The notes under the pieces were generated by a model. The model did not search any database. It saw only the letters and a program-made list of their open reading frames with translations, and was not told the origin of the DNA. A stretch of 64,000 bases of DNA from Gammaproteobacteria bacterium (GTDB taxonomy: Bacteria > Pseudomonadota > Gammaproteobacteria > Arenicellales > JAJDZL01), in assembly GCA_022823625.1 (NCBI GenBank), contig JAJEHQ010000015.1, positions 1 through 64,000 of the forward strand. Direction: 5' to 3'. Positions 10,454 to 21,368 of the stretch are shown piece after piece (position 1 is the stretch's first letter; every line of letters starts with the position of its first letter). The position numbers were made by a program, and so were the translations under genes.

Positions 10454-11221
10454 TTACAGATTGAATTCTGCCCATACGGGCGTATGATCGGAAGGCCGTT
10501 CCCACTTACGCGGCTCTTTGTCGATGACACAGCGGCTACAACTGTCACGCAGCGCTTCACTGATCAAAATCAGGTCGATTCGTAGCCCCAAATCTCGGCG
10601 AAAACCGGCTGCCCGATAGTCCCACCAGGAGAAACTCCGCTCCGGCTGTTCAAACAGACGAAACGCATCGATCAGTCCCATTGCGACCAGATCTCTGTAC
10701 TGCTGTCGCTCCGGCTCACTGCAGAGTATCTTTCCTTCCCAGGCTTCCGGGTCGTGAACATCAATGTCCTCTGGTGCAATATTGAAATCTCCAACAATGA
10801 CCACCTTGCTGTGCTGCTCGATTTCGTGTTGGACGAATTTTTTGAGATGCGCAAACCACTCCAACTTGTATTGATACTTTTCAGAACCGACTGACTGGCC
10901 GTTCGGCACGTAGAGATTGATGACTCGAACCCCATTCACTGATGCAGCAATAACACGACGCTGTTGATCATCATATTCTGGAATTCCGCGGACAATATCT
11001 TTCATCTCTCCTTTGGTGAGAATTGCCACTCCGTTATAGGTTTTCTGGCCGAAAAAACTCACGTTGTATCCCGCTTCAATGATCGGATCGATCGGAAACG
11101 CATCATCCATCGTCTTGGTTTCCTGAAGACAGATGACGTCTGGGTCGGTTTGCCGAGACCAGCTCTTCAGGTGCTCAAGACGTACTTTTAGGGAATTGAC
11201 GTTCCAAGTGCAAATTTTCAC
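10454..11221 (-). CDS. xthA: Exodeoxyribonuclease III
   Basis: MKICTWNVNSLKVRLEHL, CLQETKTMDDAFP, VVIVGDFNIAPEDIDVHDP, SDHTPVWAEF. Confidence 0.95.
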   Translation of the reverse strand: MKICTWNVNSLKVRLEHLKSWSRQTDPDVICLQETKTMDDAFPIDPIIEAGYNVSFFGQKTYNGVAILTKGEMKDIVRGIPEYDDQQRRVIAASVNGVRVINLYVPNGQSVGSEKYQYKLEWFAHLKKFVQHEIEQHSKVVIVGDFNIAPEDIDVHDPEAWEGKILCSEPERQQYRDLVAMGLIDAFRLFEQPERSFSWWDYRAAGFRRDLGLRIDLILISEALRDSCSRCVIDKEPRKWERPSDHTPVWAEFNL

Positions 11222-11476
11222 AGGTCTTATCTTTGTTTAAGCCAGTAGAAGAAGAATTGTGTCGTTTTATTTTATGCTGTTAAGCCCAGCTAACGCGATG
11301 TGTGTGCCAATCGGTACCATTTCATACTGAAGCCACTGACTTCATTGACTCGAAATCGAAATTTCTGCGGTCGATTTCAATGTCAATTGATAAAATCTAT
11401 TTTTTCGAGTCTGCCAGTAAATCTAATGATCCGTTTCATTGATGGAAAATGCAGACCTTTCGTGGTCGCCACAAGT

Positions 11477-11553
11477 GGCTATGTAGCTCAGTCGGTTAGA
11501 GCGCGGCACTCATAATGCCGAAGTCGGTGGTTCGAGTCCACCCATAGCCACCA
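11477..11553 (+). tRNA. tRNA-Met (CAT), probably elongator
   Basis: 77 nt cloverleaf GGCTATG...CATAGCC-ACCA; anticodon stem-loop CGGCA-CTCATAA-TGCCG; GGTTCGAGTCC T-arm; encoded CCA. tRNA-Ile(CAT, lysidine) cannot be excluded by sequence alone. Confidence 0.92.
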
Positions 11554-11628
11554 GTCCGTTCCTTACTCCATAATCCGGCTACGATAAACCGATCTGTATA
11601 TCATGTTTTATGGTAAGTTAAACCTCTT

Positions 11629-12861
11629 CTAGCGATCTTGTGCCATGTGCTCGCGCCAGTCTTCTCGATCAATCAGGACGGCAACACCCATGCCAATTAC
11701 CAGTCCCCAAAATGGCGCACCGATATTCCATATCGAAATATCAGACACCGTAACCAGCAATGTAATCAGTGCACTCATCTGAAACTTGCTTGAAAATGCA
11801 ACGACAAAAGCTCGCAGCAAAACAGGTAATAGAGCCAGACCGGCCAATACGGCTATAAACTCTGGCGGCAACTTAAGAATTAACCAGGTTGCGGCAAACG
11901 CCATAATGCCGAACAGAATATTCATCACCCCAAACATCACGCCAGCTGTGTATTGACGGTTCTGTTTACCGCTGCTTACCAGCACTGCGTTGGATGGTCC
12001 TGTGACACACATCGAAACCGCACCGAACAACGCACACAACCCAGAACCCAAGCCACAGGCCAGGGTCATATTGTTGACTGGCGGTTTGTGACCGCCACTA
12101 ATCAGTACCGCAATGCCTTGAGCATTCTGTGCAACCAGCACTGTCACCACCAACGGCACAACCAACTCGAATAGCGACTGTTGACTGAACTGTGGCATCT
12201 GTAAAGCAGGTAATGCAACCCACTGAACCATCTCCTGATCGGTTGTGAAATTGCCCGTCATTAGAACGACGACTATACCGGCAACCAGAGTCATTACCAC
12301 TGGTGGCACGCGAGCGCTCAAGCCTGGAACCAGTATTGTTCCAACATATGCCAGGACCATCACGGTAGAAAGCCATAGTTCACTTTCAAATGCCAATACC
12401 AAGTCGAGACCAAACTGCAGAAATATGCCGGCCACCATGGCCAGCACAACCGGCATCGGTACATAGCGCATGGCTTTTCCGACCCCTCCAGACACGCCGA
12501 TCACAATCAACAGCAACGCGGTTGCCCAATAAGCACCAATAATCTCAGCAAAACTCGAGTGATCAAATGCTGATGCGAGCAGCACGGTTCCGGGAATAGT
12601 CCAGGCAAAGCTGATTGGCTGCCGATAGGCAAGTGAAAATCCGATTGTGATCAGGCCGCTGAAAACGCAGCCGGCAAAGAGCCAAGAACCGATTTCGGCT
12701 TGCGTCAGACCTCCACCCAGGCCCACCGAAATAATGATGGCGGTGGGTCCTGTCGAAGAAAAAAGAAATGCGACAGTGGCGGTGCCCAGATAGGTGCCAC
12801 CGATGTCGCGACGCAGGTCTCTAATGCCTGCAACAGGTCGGCTAATTTTTTCAAATGTCAT
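11629..12861 (-). CDS. Benzoate/H+ symporter BenE family transporter
   Basis: 410 aa, about 12 TM; FSSTGPTAIIISVGLGGGLTQAEIGSWLFAGCVFSGLITIGFSLAYRQPISFAWTIPGTVLL. Confidence 0.9.
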   Translation of the reverse strand: MTFEKISRPVAGIRDLRRDIGGTYLGTATVAFLFSSTGPTAIIISVGLGGGLTQAEIGSWLFAGCVFSGLITIGFSLAYRQPISFAWTIPGTVLLASAFDHSSFAEIIGAYWATALLLIVIGVSGGVGKAMRYVPMPVVLAMVAGIFLQFGLDLVLAFESELWLSTVMVLAYVGTILVPGLSARVPPVVMTLVAGIVVVLMTGNFTTDQEMVQWVALPALQMPQFSQQSLFELVVPLVVTVLVAQNAQGIAVLISGGHKPPVNNMTLACGLGSGLCALFGAVSMCVTGPSNAVLVSSGKQNRQYTAGVMFGVMNILFGIMAFAATWLILKLPPEFIAVLAGLALLPVLLRAFVVAFSSKFQMSALITLLVTVSDISIWNIGAPFWGLVIGMGVAVLIDREDWREHMAQDR

Positions 12862-13146
12862 AGAAGGCGTATTTAATTACACAGGACAATTCAGTGTAGG
12901 GAAATTATGTACTTCAGTGGACAAAGATCAACCAGGTAATTCATCAGAGGTCAGTCAGCCTGATGATATTGGCTGAAAATGAACACAATCTTTTGTACGA
13001 CCTGCTGCCAGATCTGATTCGCAACAAAGTCCATTAAAAGAATGACATTTCATTTTTTAATCGCCACCATGCTAGTCAACGAAAGTACATAATTCCTTTT
13101 TTATATTTAAGTTAGAGTCAAATTTTTTGATGGATGGAACCGAAAT

Positions 13147-14319
13147 ATGAAGTTTGCCAGCCTCGCTGAACGCGTTGACGGACCTGGCTCAGATGCCTGG
13201 GAAATTCACTACGCAGCAGCAAAACGCCAATTGAATGGCGAAAACGTGATTATTCTCTCAATCGGACAGGAAATGCTTGAATCCACACCAGCGGCTGTGC
13301 TTGAAGCCGCGGTTGACAGCCTGAACAATGGACGGCATCACTATAGCGAAATCGGTGGTGAACTGCACCTGCGTGAATCAGTAGCGACGCGCTATACAAA
13401 ACTTTGGGGCAAAACTGTCTCAGCATCCAATGTTTCCATCATGTCAGGCGCTCAGAATGCTTTATTTGCGACATCACTGTGCCTCCTGGAAAAAGGTGAT
13501 GAAGCGATTCTGATCGAACCCTATTACGCAACTTATCCAGCCACACTTTCAGTTGGCGGAGCTGCAATATCAGCAGTACCAACACGTCCGGAAAACGACT
13601 TTTTACCATCAATTGATGATATTTCTAGCCGAATTACGAATAAAACCCGTGCAGTTCTAATTAATTCGCCACAAAACCCATCAGGCATGGTTTATCCAGA
13701 AAGGCTCATTATCGATCTCGTCAATCTATGTAAGGACAGGGGCATCTGGCTGATTTCCGATGAAGTTTACGCTTTTTTCCCCGAACCCGGCACCTTTCGT
13801 TCACCCGCGTCTCTGCCTGGCGCATTCGAACATTGCGTAACCATCTCCAGCGTCTCAAAATCTCACCGCATGACCGGCTGGCGCGTGGGCTGGGTTATCG
13901 CCAGTGAACCACTGATAAAAAAACTGTTTAATCTGTCGCTCTGCATGAGTTATGGTCTGCCCCCATTTACTCAGGACGCCGCAAGTACAGCGCTCGCGAG
14001 CTCTGAGGATATTGAAGGGACAATACGAAATGAAATCAACCGCAAACGCAACTGGGTCATATCCAAACTAAGTGAAATATCAGGGGTGGTCATACGCGGA
14101 TCAGAAGTCGGTATGTTTGTTACATTCGACATTAGAGACCTGGGAATTGATGGCAACGATTTTGCCTGGCGGCTACTCAATGAATACGATGTCGCGCTAT
14201 TACCTTGTACGGCATTTGGACCAAGTGGGGAAGGCATACTTAGAATGAATATTGGTGAGTCGGACCGAAACCTTCAGTTAGCGTGCGAACGGATTCACCG
14301 TCTGATTACGAAACTCTAG
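13147..14319 (+). CDS. PLP-dependent class I/II aminotransferase
   Basis: INSPQNPSGMVYP, LISDEVYAFF, SSVSKSHRMTGWRVGW (PLP-Lys region). Confidence 0.92.
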   Translation: MKFASLAERVDGPGSDAWEIHYAAAKRQLNGENVIILSIGQEMLESTPAAVLEAAVDSLNNGRHHYSEIGGELHLRESVATRYTKLWGKTVSASNVSIMSGAQNALFATSLCLLEKGDEAILIEPYYATYPATLSVGGAAISAVPTRPENDFLPSIDDISSRITNKTRAVLINSPQNPSGMVYPERLIIDLVNLCKDRGIWLISDEVYAFFPEPGTFRSPASLPGAFEHCVTISSVSKSHRMTGWRVGWVIASEPLIKKLFNLSLCMSYGLPPFTQDAASTALASSEDIEGTIRNEINRKRNWVISKLSEISGVVIRGSEVGMFVTFDIRDLGIDGNDFAWRLLNEYDVALLPCTAFGPSGEGILRMNIGESDRNLQLACERIHRLITKL

Positions 14320-14402
14320 GGTGCATAAACCAACCCCATCGCTGATATAAAATTGAATGAACCCAACAGAGTTTTCCGAGTACAAAAGTTCAGAATGTTT
14401 GT

Positions 14403-15605
14403 ATGTTAAACACCCCTCAGTTCAGCCCGGAACTTGAAGCATTTCGACTGACGGTTCGGCAGTTCATTCATGAAAACCTGCCCGATGATATTCGGCAAAT
14501 GGTTGCCTGCGAACGTATGGATCTTCCGCGAGAGGCTCAAGTACGCTGGCATCGAATTTTGCACAGCCAGGGCGGTTGGTGCTGTCCTTCGTGGCCAGAG
14601 CATTACGGTGGTCCAGGTTGGAGCGATGAGCAGCAATATATATTTGAACAGGAACTGTCTTTGAACGATGCACCGCGTTTGATGATCTATGGTGTCGGCA
14701 TGCTAGGGCCAACGCTCTTCAAGTATGGCACCGAGGAACAGAAACAACGCGTTTTACCGGACATTCTTGAAGGGAAAATTTTTTGGTGTCAGGGTTTTTC
14801 AGAACCTGATTCCGGATCAGATCTCGCCTCATTGCAGTGCCGAATGACAGAAGATGGCGACGAGTATGTCATCAATGGCTCAAAAATTTGGACCAGTGAT
14901 GCGCATCTCGCTGATTGGATTTTCGGACTATTTCGCTCTGGCGGCGGTGAACGCAAACAACAGGGCATTTCTTTCCTGATGATTGATCTTTCTTCACCCG
15001 GGGTAACGATTCGACCGCTCAAAATATTTGAAGATACCCACGAGGTAAACCAAGTGTTCTTCGATCAGGTGCGAGTTCCCAAAGAAAACGTTGTTGGCGT
15101 GCCTGGACAAGGTTGGGAAATTGGCAAGTATCTATTGAGCCTGGAACGCTTCGGTACTGCAGAGGTCTCTCGAACCAAAGCCAGCATGAAGCGACTTACA
15201 CAGTTGGCGTTCGCACCTGCTGCAGGCGGTATGCGGTTGATCGATAACGTAGATTTTGCCGAGCGCTACTGCAGAATTGAACGTTCCCTGCATGCACTGG
15301 AAATGACGGAAAGGCGCTTGCTGCTTGGCGATCAGCGGGCAGAATCGGTGGATACCGGTGCTTCACTGCTAAAGATTCGCGGCACTGAAATTCAGTCGGA
15401 TGTCTTTCGCCTGACTGCAGAAGCCAGTGCCCACTTCGCAGCAGTTGACATCGCTCGGGACTACACCGAACTTCAAGCTGACAACCCCTACCAGGTTGGA
15501 GATGCCACCAGGAATTACTTCAACTATCGAAAAACTCCCATTTATTCGGGTTCAAACGAAATTCAGCGCAACATAATTGCCAAAGCGGAACTTGGGCTGT
15601 CGTAA
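14403..15605 (+). CDS. Acyl-CoA dehydrogenase family protein
   Basis: WCQGFSEPDSGSDLASLQCR, GSKIWTSDAHLADW, PIYSGSNEIQRNIIAKAELGL. Confidence 0.94.
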   Translation: MLNTPQFSPELEAFRLTVRQFIHENLPDDIRQMVACERMDLPREAQVRWHRILHSQGGWCCPSWPEHYGGPGWSDEQQYIFEQELSLNDAPRLMIYGVGMLGPTLFKYGTEEQKQRVLPDILEGKIFWCQGFSEPDSGSDLASLQCRMTEDGDEYVINGSKIWTSDAHLADWIFGLFRSGGGERKQQGISFLMIDLSSPGVTIRPLKIFEDTHEVNQVFFDQVRVPKENVVGVPGQGWEIGKYLLSLERFGTAEVSRTKASMKRLTQLAFAPAAGGMRLIDNVDFAERYCRIERSLHALEMTERRLLLGDQRAESVDTGASLLKIRGTEIQSDVFRLTAEASAHFAAVDIARDYTELQADNPYQVGDATRNYFNYRKTPIYSGSNEIQRNIIAKAELGLS

Positions 15606-16753
15606 TGACAGACACATCCCTCTACGAACAGCAATCGCTAATTGAGGACTCCGCCAGACGGTTTCTCGACCATCACTACAGCTTCGAAGCACGCCGAAAA
15701 ATCATCCACGAAGAACCAGGGTACTCAACCCGACAGTGGGAAGAGATGGCTGAGCTCGGTTGGATGCTGTTGCCGATGTCGGCAGACTTTGGCGGATTGG
15801 GCGGAGACATGGCTTTGGTTTCAGCACTCGCGAAAGAATTTGGTCGATCGTTATTCGTCAACCCATTTCTTGGAAGCGCGGTTGTCTCGACGAAGATCAT
15901 TGAGGAATCTGAATTTGAACCACTACGCTCTGAGATTCTCGATGGGATCGGTGCAGGTGGAGCCATCGTATCTCCGGCGCTTTATGAAGCTCAAGTCCGC
16001 TATGATCTTGATAACATTGCGACAACAGCGAGTGAAAAAGATGGTCGAATCGTTATGAATGGTACAAAAACCGCAGCTCTATACGGCAACGTTGCGTCGG
16101 ATCTATTGGTTTTGGCGCGTCATGAAGCTGAACATAAAAATGCTAGTTTTTCTCTCTGTTTGGTGTCAGTCGAGCAGTTGGGCATCGCAATGACTCATCA
16201 TCGCACACACGACGGCGGGAGAATGTCCGATGTGCAATTCAGAGACGTTGAAGTTAACAGAAATCAGATTCTGCTTCACGGTCAGGAAACATTGCCAATA
16301 GTCAAACGTGCCATACGATATGCGAACGCATCCATATGTGCTGAACTGGTGGGTGCAATGGAAGCGACTTTTGAAATGACCCTGGAATATCTAAAAACGC
16401 GTCAGCAATTCGGAAAATATCTCAGTTCCTTTCAGGCACTTCAGCACCGCATGGTCGATATGTTCATGCGCTGTCAATTAGCTGAATCAATGCGCCGTGA
16501 AGCGGCTCGTGCGATCGAGTCCGCAAACGAAACTGAACAGGATATGATTATCTCAGCGGCCAAGTGCGAAATTGCGCGCGCGGCACTGCTCAATGCTGAA
16601 GAAGCGGTGCAGTTGCATGGCGCAATGGGAATGATGGATGAAATGCCCGTTGGACACTACCTTAAACGAGTTTTCACACTTGGTCTCTTGTTTGGTGATG
16701 CCGACTATCATCAGAATTGCTATCGAAACATGAGAATTCAGGCATCGCACTAA
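15605..16753 (+). CDS. Acyl-CoA dehydrogenase family protein
   Basis: TRQQFGKYLSSFQALQHRMVDMFM and EEAVQLHGAMGMMDEMPVGHYLKR; overlaps the upstream ACAD stop. Confidence 0.93.
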   Translation: MTDTSLYEQQSLIEDSARRFLDHHYSFEARRKIIHEEPGYSTRQWEEMAELGWMLLPMSADFGGLGGDMALVSALAKEFGRSLFVNPFLGSAVVSTKIIEESEFEPLRSEILDGIGAGGAIVSPALYEAQVRYDLDNIATTASEKDGRIVMNGTKTAALYGNVASDLLVLARHEAEHKNASFSLCLVSVEQLGIAMTHHRTHDGGRMSDVQFRDVEVNRNQILLHGQETLPIVKRAIRYANASICAELVGAMEATFEMTLEYLKTRQQFGKYLSSFQALQHRMVDMFMRCQLAESMRREAARAIESANETEQDMIISAAKCEIARAALLNAEEAVQLHGAMGMMDEMPVGHYLKRVFTLGLLFGDADYHQNCYRNMRIQASH

Positions 16754-16806
16754 AATTCACAGGACAATTAGAAGCGAACGAACTAAACCATTAGAGAACT
16801 ACAGCA

Positions 16807-17184
16807 ATGGCCGATGACTACGATATTCACGTGAGTGTTGAAACGCACTATCTTGATCACCGTTCAAGTCCAAACGAAGATCGCTTTGTATTTGCCTATA
16901 CCATCACCATTACCAACTATGGTAAGGTTGGCGCCCAACTCCTTCGACGTCACTGGATCGTTAAGGACAGTGATGAACGGGTACAGGAGGTGCGCGGTGA
17001 TGGCGTCGTTGGTGAACAGCCGCACCTCATGCCTGGAGAGTCTTACCAGTACACCAGCGGTACGGTGCTTGAGACACCGGTCGGTACGATGGAAGGAAGC
17101 TACCAGATGATTGCCGATGACGGCGCACAGTTTGATGCCACAATCCCACTATTTGTATTGTCTGCGAAGCAAACGCTACACTAG
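16807..17184 (+). CDS. apaG: ApaG protein
   Basis: 125 aa; FAYTITITNYGKVGAQLLRRHWIVKDSDERVQEVRGDGVVGEQPHLMPGESYQYTSG. Confidence 0.95.
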   Translation: MADDYDIHVSVETHYLDHRSSPNEDRFVFAYTITITNYGKVGAQLLRRHWIVKDSDERVQEVRGDGVVGEQPHLMPGESYQYTSGTVLETPVGTMEGSYQMIADDGAQFDATIPLFVLSAKQTLH

Positions 17185-17207
17185 CAGCAGGAACTTGAGT
17201 CTCGAAT

Positions 17208-19667
17208 CTAGATATCGATATTTTTTGCCGAGAGGGCCCTGGTTTCAATAAACTCACGCCGAGGCGGCACTTTGTCACCCATTAAAATTTCAAAAGTCTT
17301 ATCGGTGCCATCTATGTCTTCGATTTTGACCTTTCGCAGCAAGCGCTCACTCATGTCCATGGTGGTATCGCGCAGCTGATCTGCGTTCATTTCACCAAGG
17401 CCCTTATAGCGCTGAATGGTCATTCCCTTACGGGCGTCCTGCATCAGCCAATCGACTGCCTCGGTCAGATCAACATGTTTAGCGGATTTTGTACCGCGCT
17501 GAGCAATAACTGCCGACACATCGTGTTTGTGCATTTCATTAGCTAGGGCAGTCATTAACTTATAGCTCGATGAGTTCACAATCAGCCTGTCTATTAATGA
17601 CTCTTTACTGCTTCCCATGTGTTCTCTAACAAACTTGATGTGGTAGCCAGCTTCAGACCCTTCTCCTTCTGCAGGAATGACCTCGACAGAATAATCACCG
17701 ATTTCGTCTTCCAATGCTTCTGAGATCTTTTCCGCGAATGATTCAAGATAAGCCAGATCACCGAATTTTTCCGGGTCAAGTGGCTGTAGCTTGCTCAGGA
17801 CAGAAAGCACCCGGGGGTCAATGTTGCGATTTGATAGTTTTTCGGTTGCCAACCGAGCATCAATTCGAGTCTGACAAAGTTTTTCAAGCGCCTCTTTCTC
17901 AAGCACGATCGCAGCACTGTCTGAACCATTCATCAGTTCGACTCTTGCATCCAATAGTGCATTCTCCAAAACATATTCATCCAGTTCACCATCATCGCTC
18001 AGGTACTTTTCCGATTTTTTGTACTTCGCTTTGTATAGTGGCGGCTGCGCAATATACAGGTGCCCGTCTTCAATCAGGCGACGCATTTTGTTGAAGAAAA
18101 AAGTCAACAGCAAGGTGCGAATATGAGAGCCGTCGATATCCGCATCAGTCATGATGATGATGCGGTGATAGCGCAGATTTTCGATCTCAAATTCATTGTC
18201 AACACCGGTTCCCAGTGCAGCAATCAGTGTTTGAATCTCTTCAGACGCCACAATCTTGTCAATCGAAGCTTTCTGCACATTAAGAATTTTGCCTTTAAGG
18301 GGCAGAATCGCTTGATATTTTCGATCTCGAGCCTGCTTGGCCGAACCACCAGCGGATTCGCCCTCAACCAGGAATAGTTCACTGAGTGCCGGATCCTGCT
18401 CCTGACAATCTGCCAGTTTGCCAGGTAGGGTGGTTGACTCAAAGCCATTTTTTCGTGCGGCCTTTCGCGCCTGTTGGGCGCGCTCGCGAACTGCGGCTGC
18501 GTGAACGACTTTGTCACAAATCATGCGAGCAATTCTGGGGTTTTCTACCAGAAATTCAGTCAGCCCTTGGGAAACCACTTGCCGCACTGCGCCTTCGACA
18601 GATGAAGATACCAGTTTGTCCTTTGTTTGAGAGGAGAATTTGGGTTCGTTCACCCTAACCGATAGAATCGAAGTCAAACCCTCGCGAATATCGTCTCCAT
18701 TCACAGAAATTTTCTTGCCGATACCCAAGTCGTCCATATACGCGGTGATTGTTGTGGTTAAACCCTTGCGAAAACCTGTCGTATGGGTGCCACCATCGCG
18801 TTGATAGATGTTATTCGTATAGCTTCGGGAGTTATCCTGGTAATAGTTATTGCACCACTGCAGAGCTGCGTTAACAACCACACCGTCACGTTCACCAGAC
18901 AGCGAAATCACGTCCTGGTTGATCGGGTCGCGCGAGTGATTCAGGTCGGCTACATACTGTACGATGCCACCATCGTTCTTCATCACCTCTCGACGCCCGT
19001 CACGCTCATCGTAGAGTTCAATATGAATGCCAGAATTCAGATAGGCCAACTCCCGCAACCGCTGATGAATGATTTCAAAATGAAATTCAGTGTCACTGAA
19101 ATACTCATCTGACGGTTTGAATAGGATCGTGGTTCCAGTCTTGTCTGATTGACCCGTTACCTGAATTGGTTCGACGGGTTCACCATCGGCGAACTCCTGA
19201 TAGTGAACTTTGCCTTCCCGGTGGATCGTCATGTGCAGCTTTTCCGAAAGTGCATTCACCACAGAAACGCCAACACCATGCAGGCCTCCTGCAGCACTGT
19301 ACGACTCGTCGTCAAATTTTCCACCGGCATGCAGAACCGTCATCACAACGGTCGCACCGGGCATATCTTCGCCATTTGGCCCACCTTCTTTGACGATATC
19401 TGTCGGAATGCCTCGACCGTTATCTTCAACGGAAACCGCCCCGTCAGCATGAATAATGACAATAATCCGATCGCAAAATCTCTGCAGAACCTCATCAATC
19501 GAGTTGTCAACGACTTCGGTCACCATATGATGCAAACCGGTTCCATCATCGGTGTCACCAATGTACATACCAGGACGTTTACGGACTGGGTCCAGGCCGC
19601 GTAAAACCTTTATGTTTTCGGCTCCGTAAGAACTTCCGTTGGTCTTGTTTTCTGTCATCTTATCCAA
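17208..19667 (-). CDS. gyrB: DNA gyrase subunit B
   Basis: 819 aa; LDPVRKRPGMYIGDTDDGTGLHHMVTEVVDNSIDE, LVEGESAGGSAKQARDRKYQAILPLKGKILNV. Confidence 0.98.
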   Translation of the reverse strand: MDKMTENKTNGSSYGAENIKVLRGLDPVRKRPGMYIGDTDDGTGLHHMVTEVVDNSIDEVLQRFCDRIIVIIHADGAVSVEDNGRGIPTDIVKEGGPNGEDMPGATVVMTVLHAGGKFDDESYSAAGGLHGVGVSVVNALSEKLHMTIHREGKVHYQEFADGEPVEPIQVTGQSDKTGTTILFKPSDEYFSDTEFHFEIIHQRLRELAYLNSGIHIELYDERDGRREVMKNDGGIVQYVADLNHSRDPINQDVISLSGERDGVVVNAALQWCNNYYQDNSRSYTNNIYQRDGGTHTTGFRKGLTTTITAYMDDLGIGKKISVNGDDIREGLTSILSVRVNEPKFSSQTKDKLVSSSVEGAVRQVVSQGLTEFLVENPRIARMICDKVVHAAAVRERAQQARKAARKNGFESTTLPGKLADCQEQDPALSELFLVEGESAGGSAKQARDRKYQAILPLKGKILNVQKASIDKIVASEEIQTLIAALGTGVDNEFEIENLRYHRIIIMTDADIDGSHIRTLLLTFFFNKMRRLIEDGHLYIAQPPLYKAKYKKSEKYLSDDGELDEYVLENALLDARVELMNGSDSAAIVLEKEALEKLCQTRIDARLATEKLSNRNIDPRVLSVLSKLQPLDPEKFGDLAYLESFAEKISEALEDEIGDYSVEVIPAEGEGSEAGYHIKFVREHMGSSKESLIDRLIVNSSSYKLMTALANEMHKHDVSAVIAQRGTKSAKHVDLTEAVDWLMQDARKGMTIQRYKGLGEMNADQLRDTTMDMSERLLRKVKIEDIDGTDKTFEILMGDKVPPRREFIETRALSAKNIDI

Positions 19668-19756
19668 TGAATGCTATGTTGGGTGCGTTGGATTGACTGG
19701 CGAACGCATCTAGTGCGAACGAAAGTTGCTGGATTATTTTGTTGCTGTTGCGAGCA

Positions 19757-20962
19757 CTAACTGTCTTTCAGCAGCATAACCAGAAAACTGGTTGATTCAT
19801 CTTCAGGAAATTTGACATGGCAAGCGGACTGAGTATCCCGCAAATACACATCGACGTTCTCGCAATCGGGCATTGCGTCGAGCGCATCTAACAGGTATCG
19901 GTAGTTGATCTGGAACACGTGTTTTTCCACGTTCTCTTCAACACTCATTGTGTGTTCAACTTTCTTCTGAACAATGTCGGCTCGAATATCCAGTCGACCG
20001 CTGCTCACATCTACTTTAGCCGCAATTCGCCCTTTACTTGGATCCCGTTGCGACATGCCGAGAATACCGACCGTCCTCAAGCCATTGGCAAGTTCTTCAC
20101 GGTTTGCACGAAATGCCAGTTCCAGATCTCCCGGTACCGCCGCACGCCAATCCGGAAATGCGCCTTCCAGCAGCTTTGAAGTAAACGAGTAGTAAGGTGT
20201 TGATACCTGAATGTGAGTGTTCTTGATTTTTACCGTGACTCTTGAAGTCAAGGTTCCAAGAACTTTACTGAGTTCAAGCGCAGTTTTCCGCGGTAGCACA
20301 GCACGATGTCGAAAAAAGGCATCACCAATTTCTTTATCCAGGTTCGTTTCGCTGATTGCCAGGCGATGACTGTCAGTTGTGACCGCACGTACTGAAGTAT
20401 TCGAAACCTCCAACAAGGTGGAATTCAAATACATACGTGGTTCATTGAGACCCATTGCATGCTCCGTCCGCTTGAGAATGCTGCGCAACGCAAACCGATC
20501 TATATCAAACTGCAGTGCCCACTCATCTTCACCAACACTGAGGTATGGAAAATCGTCCGGATCCAGTAATGTTTCGGTAAATGCATTCTTAAAATCCTCT
20601 GATGCATCCCCATTAGCTTCGGACGGAGTACCCGCTACAGACGTATCAATATTCTCGACCACTAAATCCCTGTTGCTTCGAAAAAAGCTCAGTCGACTGC
20701 CATTTCGCTGACGTCGACAATACTCCAGCAACAACTGCGCAGAGCAGACAAACTTGCCTTCCGCAGCAACATCGACATCGACAATTCTCTCGCTGGCTTC
20801 CATATCAATGTTGGAACCCCACAGGCGAATACCCTCACTATTTGATTCAATCAAAACCTGCGACAGGATCGGAATTGTTGGACCGGAATCTATGACCGAT
20901 GAAACTCGGGTCAAAGGATCAATAATCGCATTTTTTTCAATCAGGAATTGCATGGTAACCAA
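19757..20962 (-). CDS. dnaN: DNA polymerase III beta clamp
   Basis: 401 aa; MQFLIEKNAIIDPLTRVSSVIDSGPTIPILSQVLIE, TDSHRLAI; downstream of dnaA. Confidence 0.96.
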   Translation of the reverse strand: MVTMQFLIEKNAIIDPLTRVSSVIDSGPTIPILSQVLIESNSEGIRLWGSNIDMEASERIVDVDVAAEGKFVCSAQLLLEYCRRQRNGSRLSFFRSNRDLVVENIDTSVAGTPSEANGDASEDFKNAFTETLLDPDDFPYLSVGEDEWALQFDIDRFALRSILKRTEHAMGLNEPRMYLNSTLLEVSNTSVRAVTTDSHRLAISETNLDKEIGDAFFRHRAVLPRKTALELSKVLGTLTSRVTVKIKNTHIQVSTPYYSFTSKLLEGAFPDWRAAVPGDLELAFRANREELANGLRTVGILGMSQRDPSKGRIAAKVDVSSGRLDIRADIVQKKVEHTMSVEENVEKHVFQINYRYLLDALDAMPDCENVDVYLRDTQSACHVKFPEDESTSFLVMLLKDS

Positions 20963-21368
20963 TAAATTTGTTTATAAAAATTTTCTTTTTTTGTTAGGCT
21001 TGCAAATTGTGTCAAAAACCTCAATACTCAACTGTTATCAATGAGATAGAGAGCAGAAATCTGTGAAGAAAATGGTGAAGAAACTGTGGAAGAATGTGGA
21101 TGGATTTCAACTCGAACAAAATCCGCATCTAGTTATTCACATTAGTTAGCAAATTATACACTTATTCCTTGTCAATTGATAAATTTCCGTTGCATTTCAA
21201 GTACAAAAAAGGATGAAAGATCTTCGGAACGGATGCTTGGCCATTCCATTGAAACAGTGAGTCAGGAAAGCCACTACGGGCTCATGCGAAACTAACGCAA
21301 GCGAGATTGTTGGCAGACGTCAAGATATTTTGACAGGAAGTTCGTTCTGGAATGGTAGGACTGATCGA
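20963..21368. other. Candidate origin-proximal region with degenerate DnaA-box-like repeats (dnaN-dnaA intergenic)
   Basis: Non-coding AT-rich gap with TTATAAAAATTTTCTTTTTTT near 20970 and repeated TGTGAAGAA / GGTGAAGAA / TGTGGAAGA / TGTGGATGG at 21062-21103. Confidence 0.4.

Noticed and set aside
11477-11553. tRNA-Met as an integrative-element attachment site
   Set aside because: No integrase gene or repeated tRNA 3' end was seen in the flanks.
17714-19604. Several 75-151 aa plus-strand ORFs opposite gyrB
   Set aside because: Antisense shadows of gyrB with no recognisable domains.
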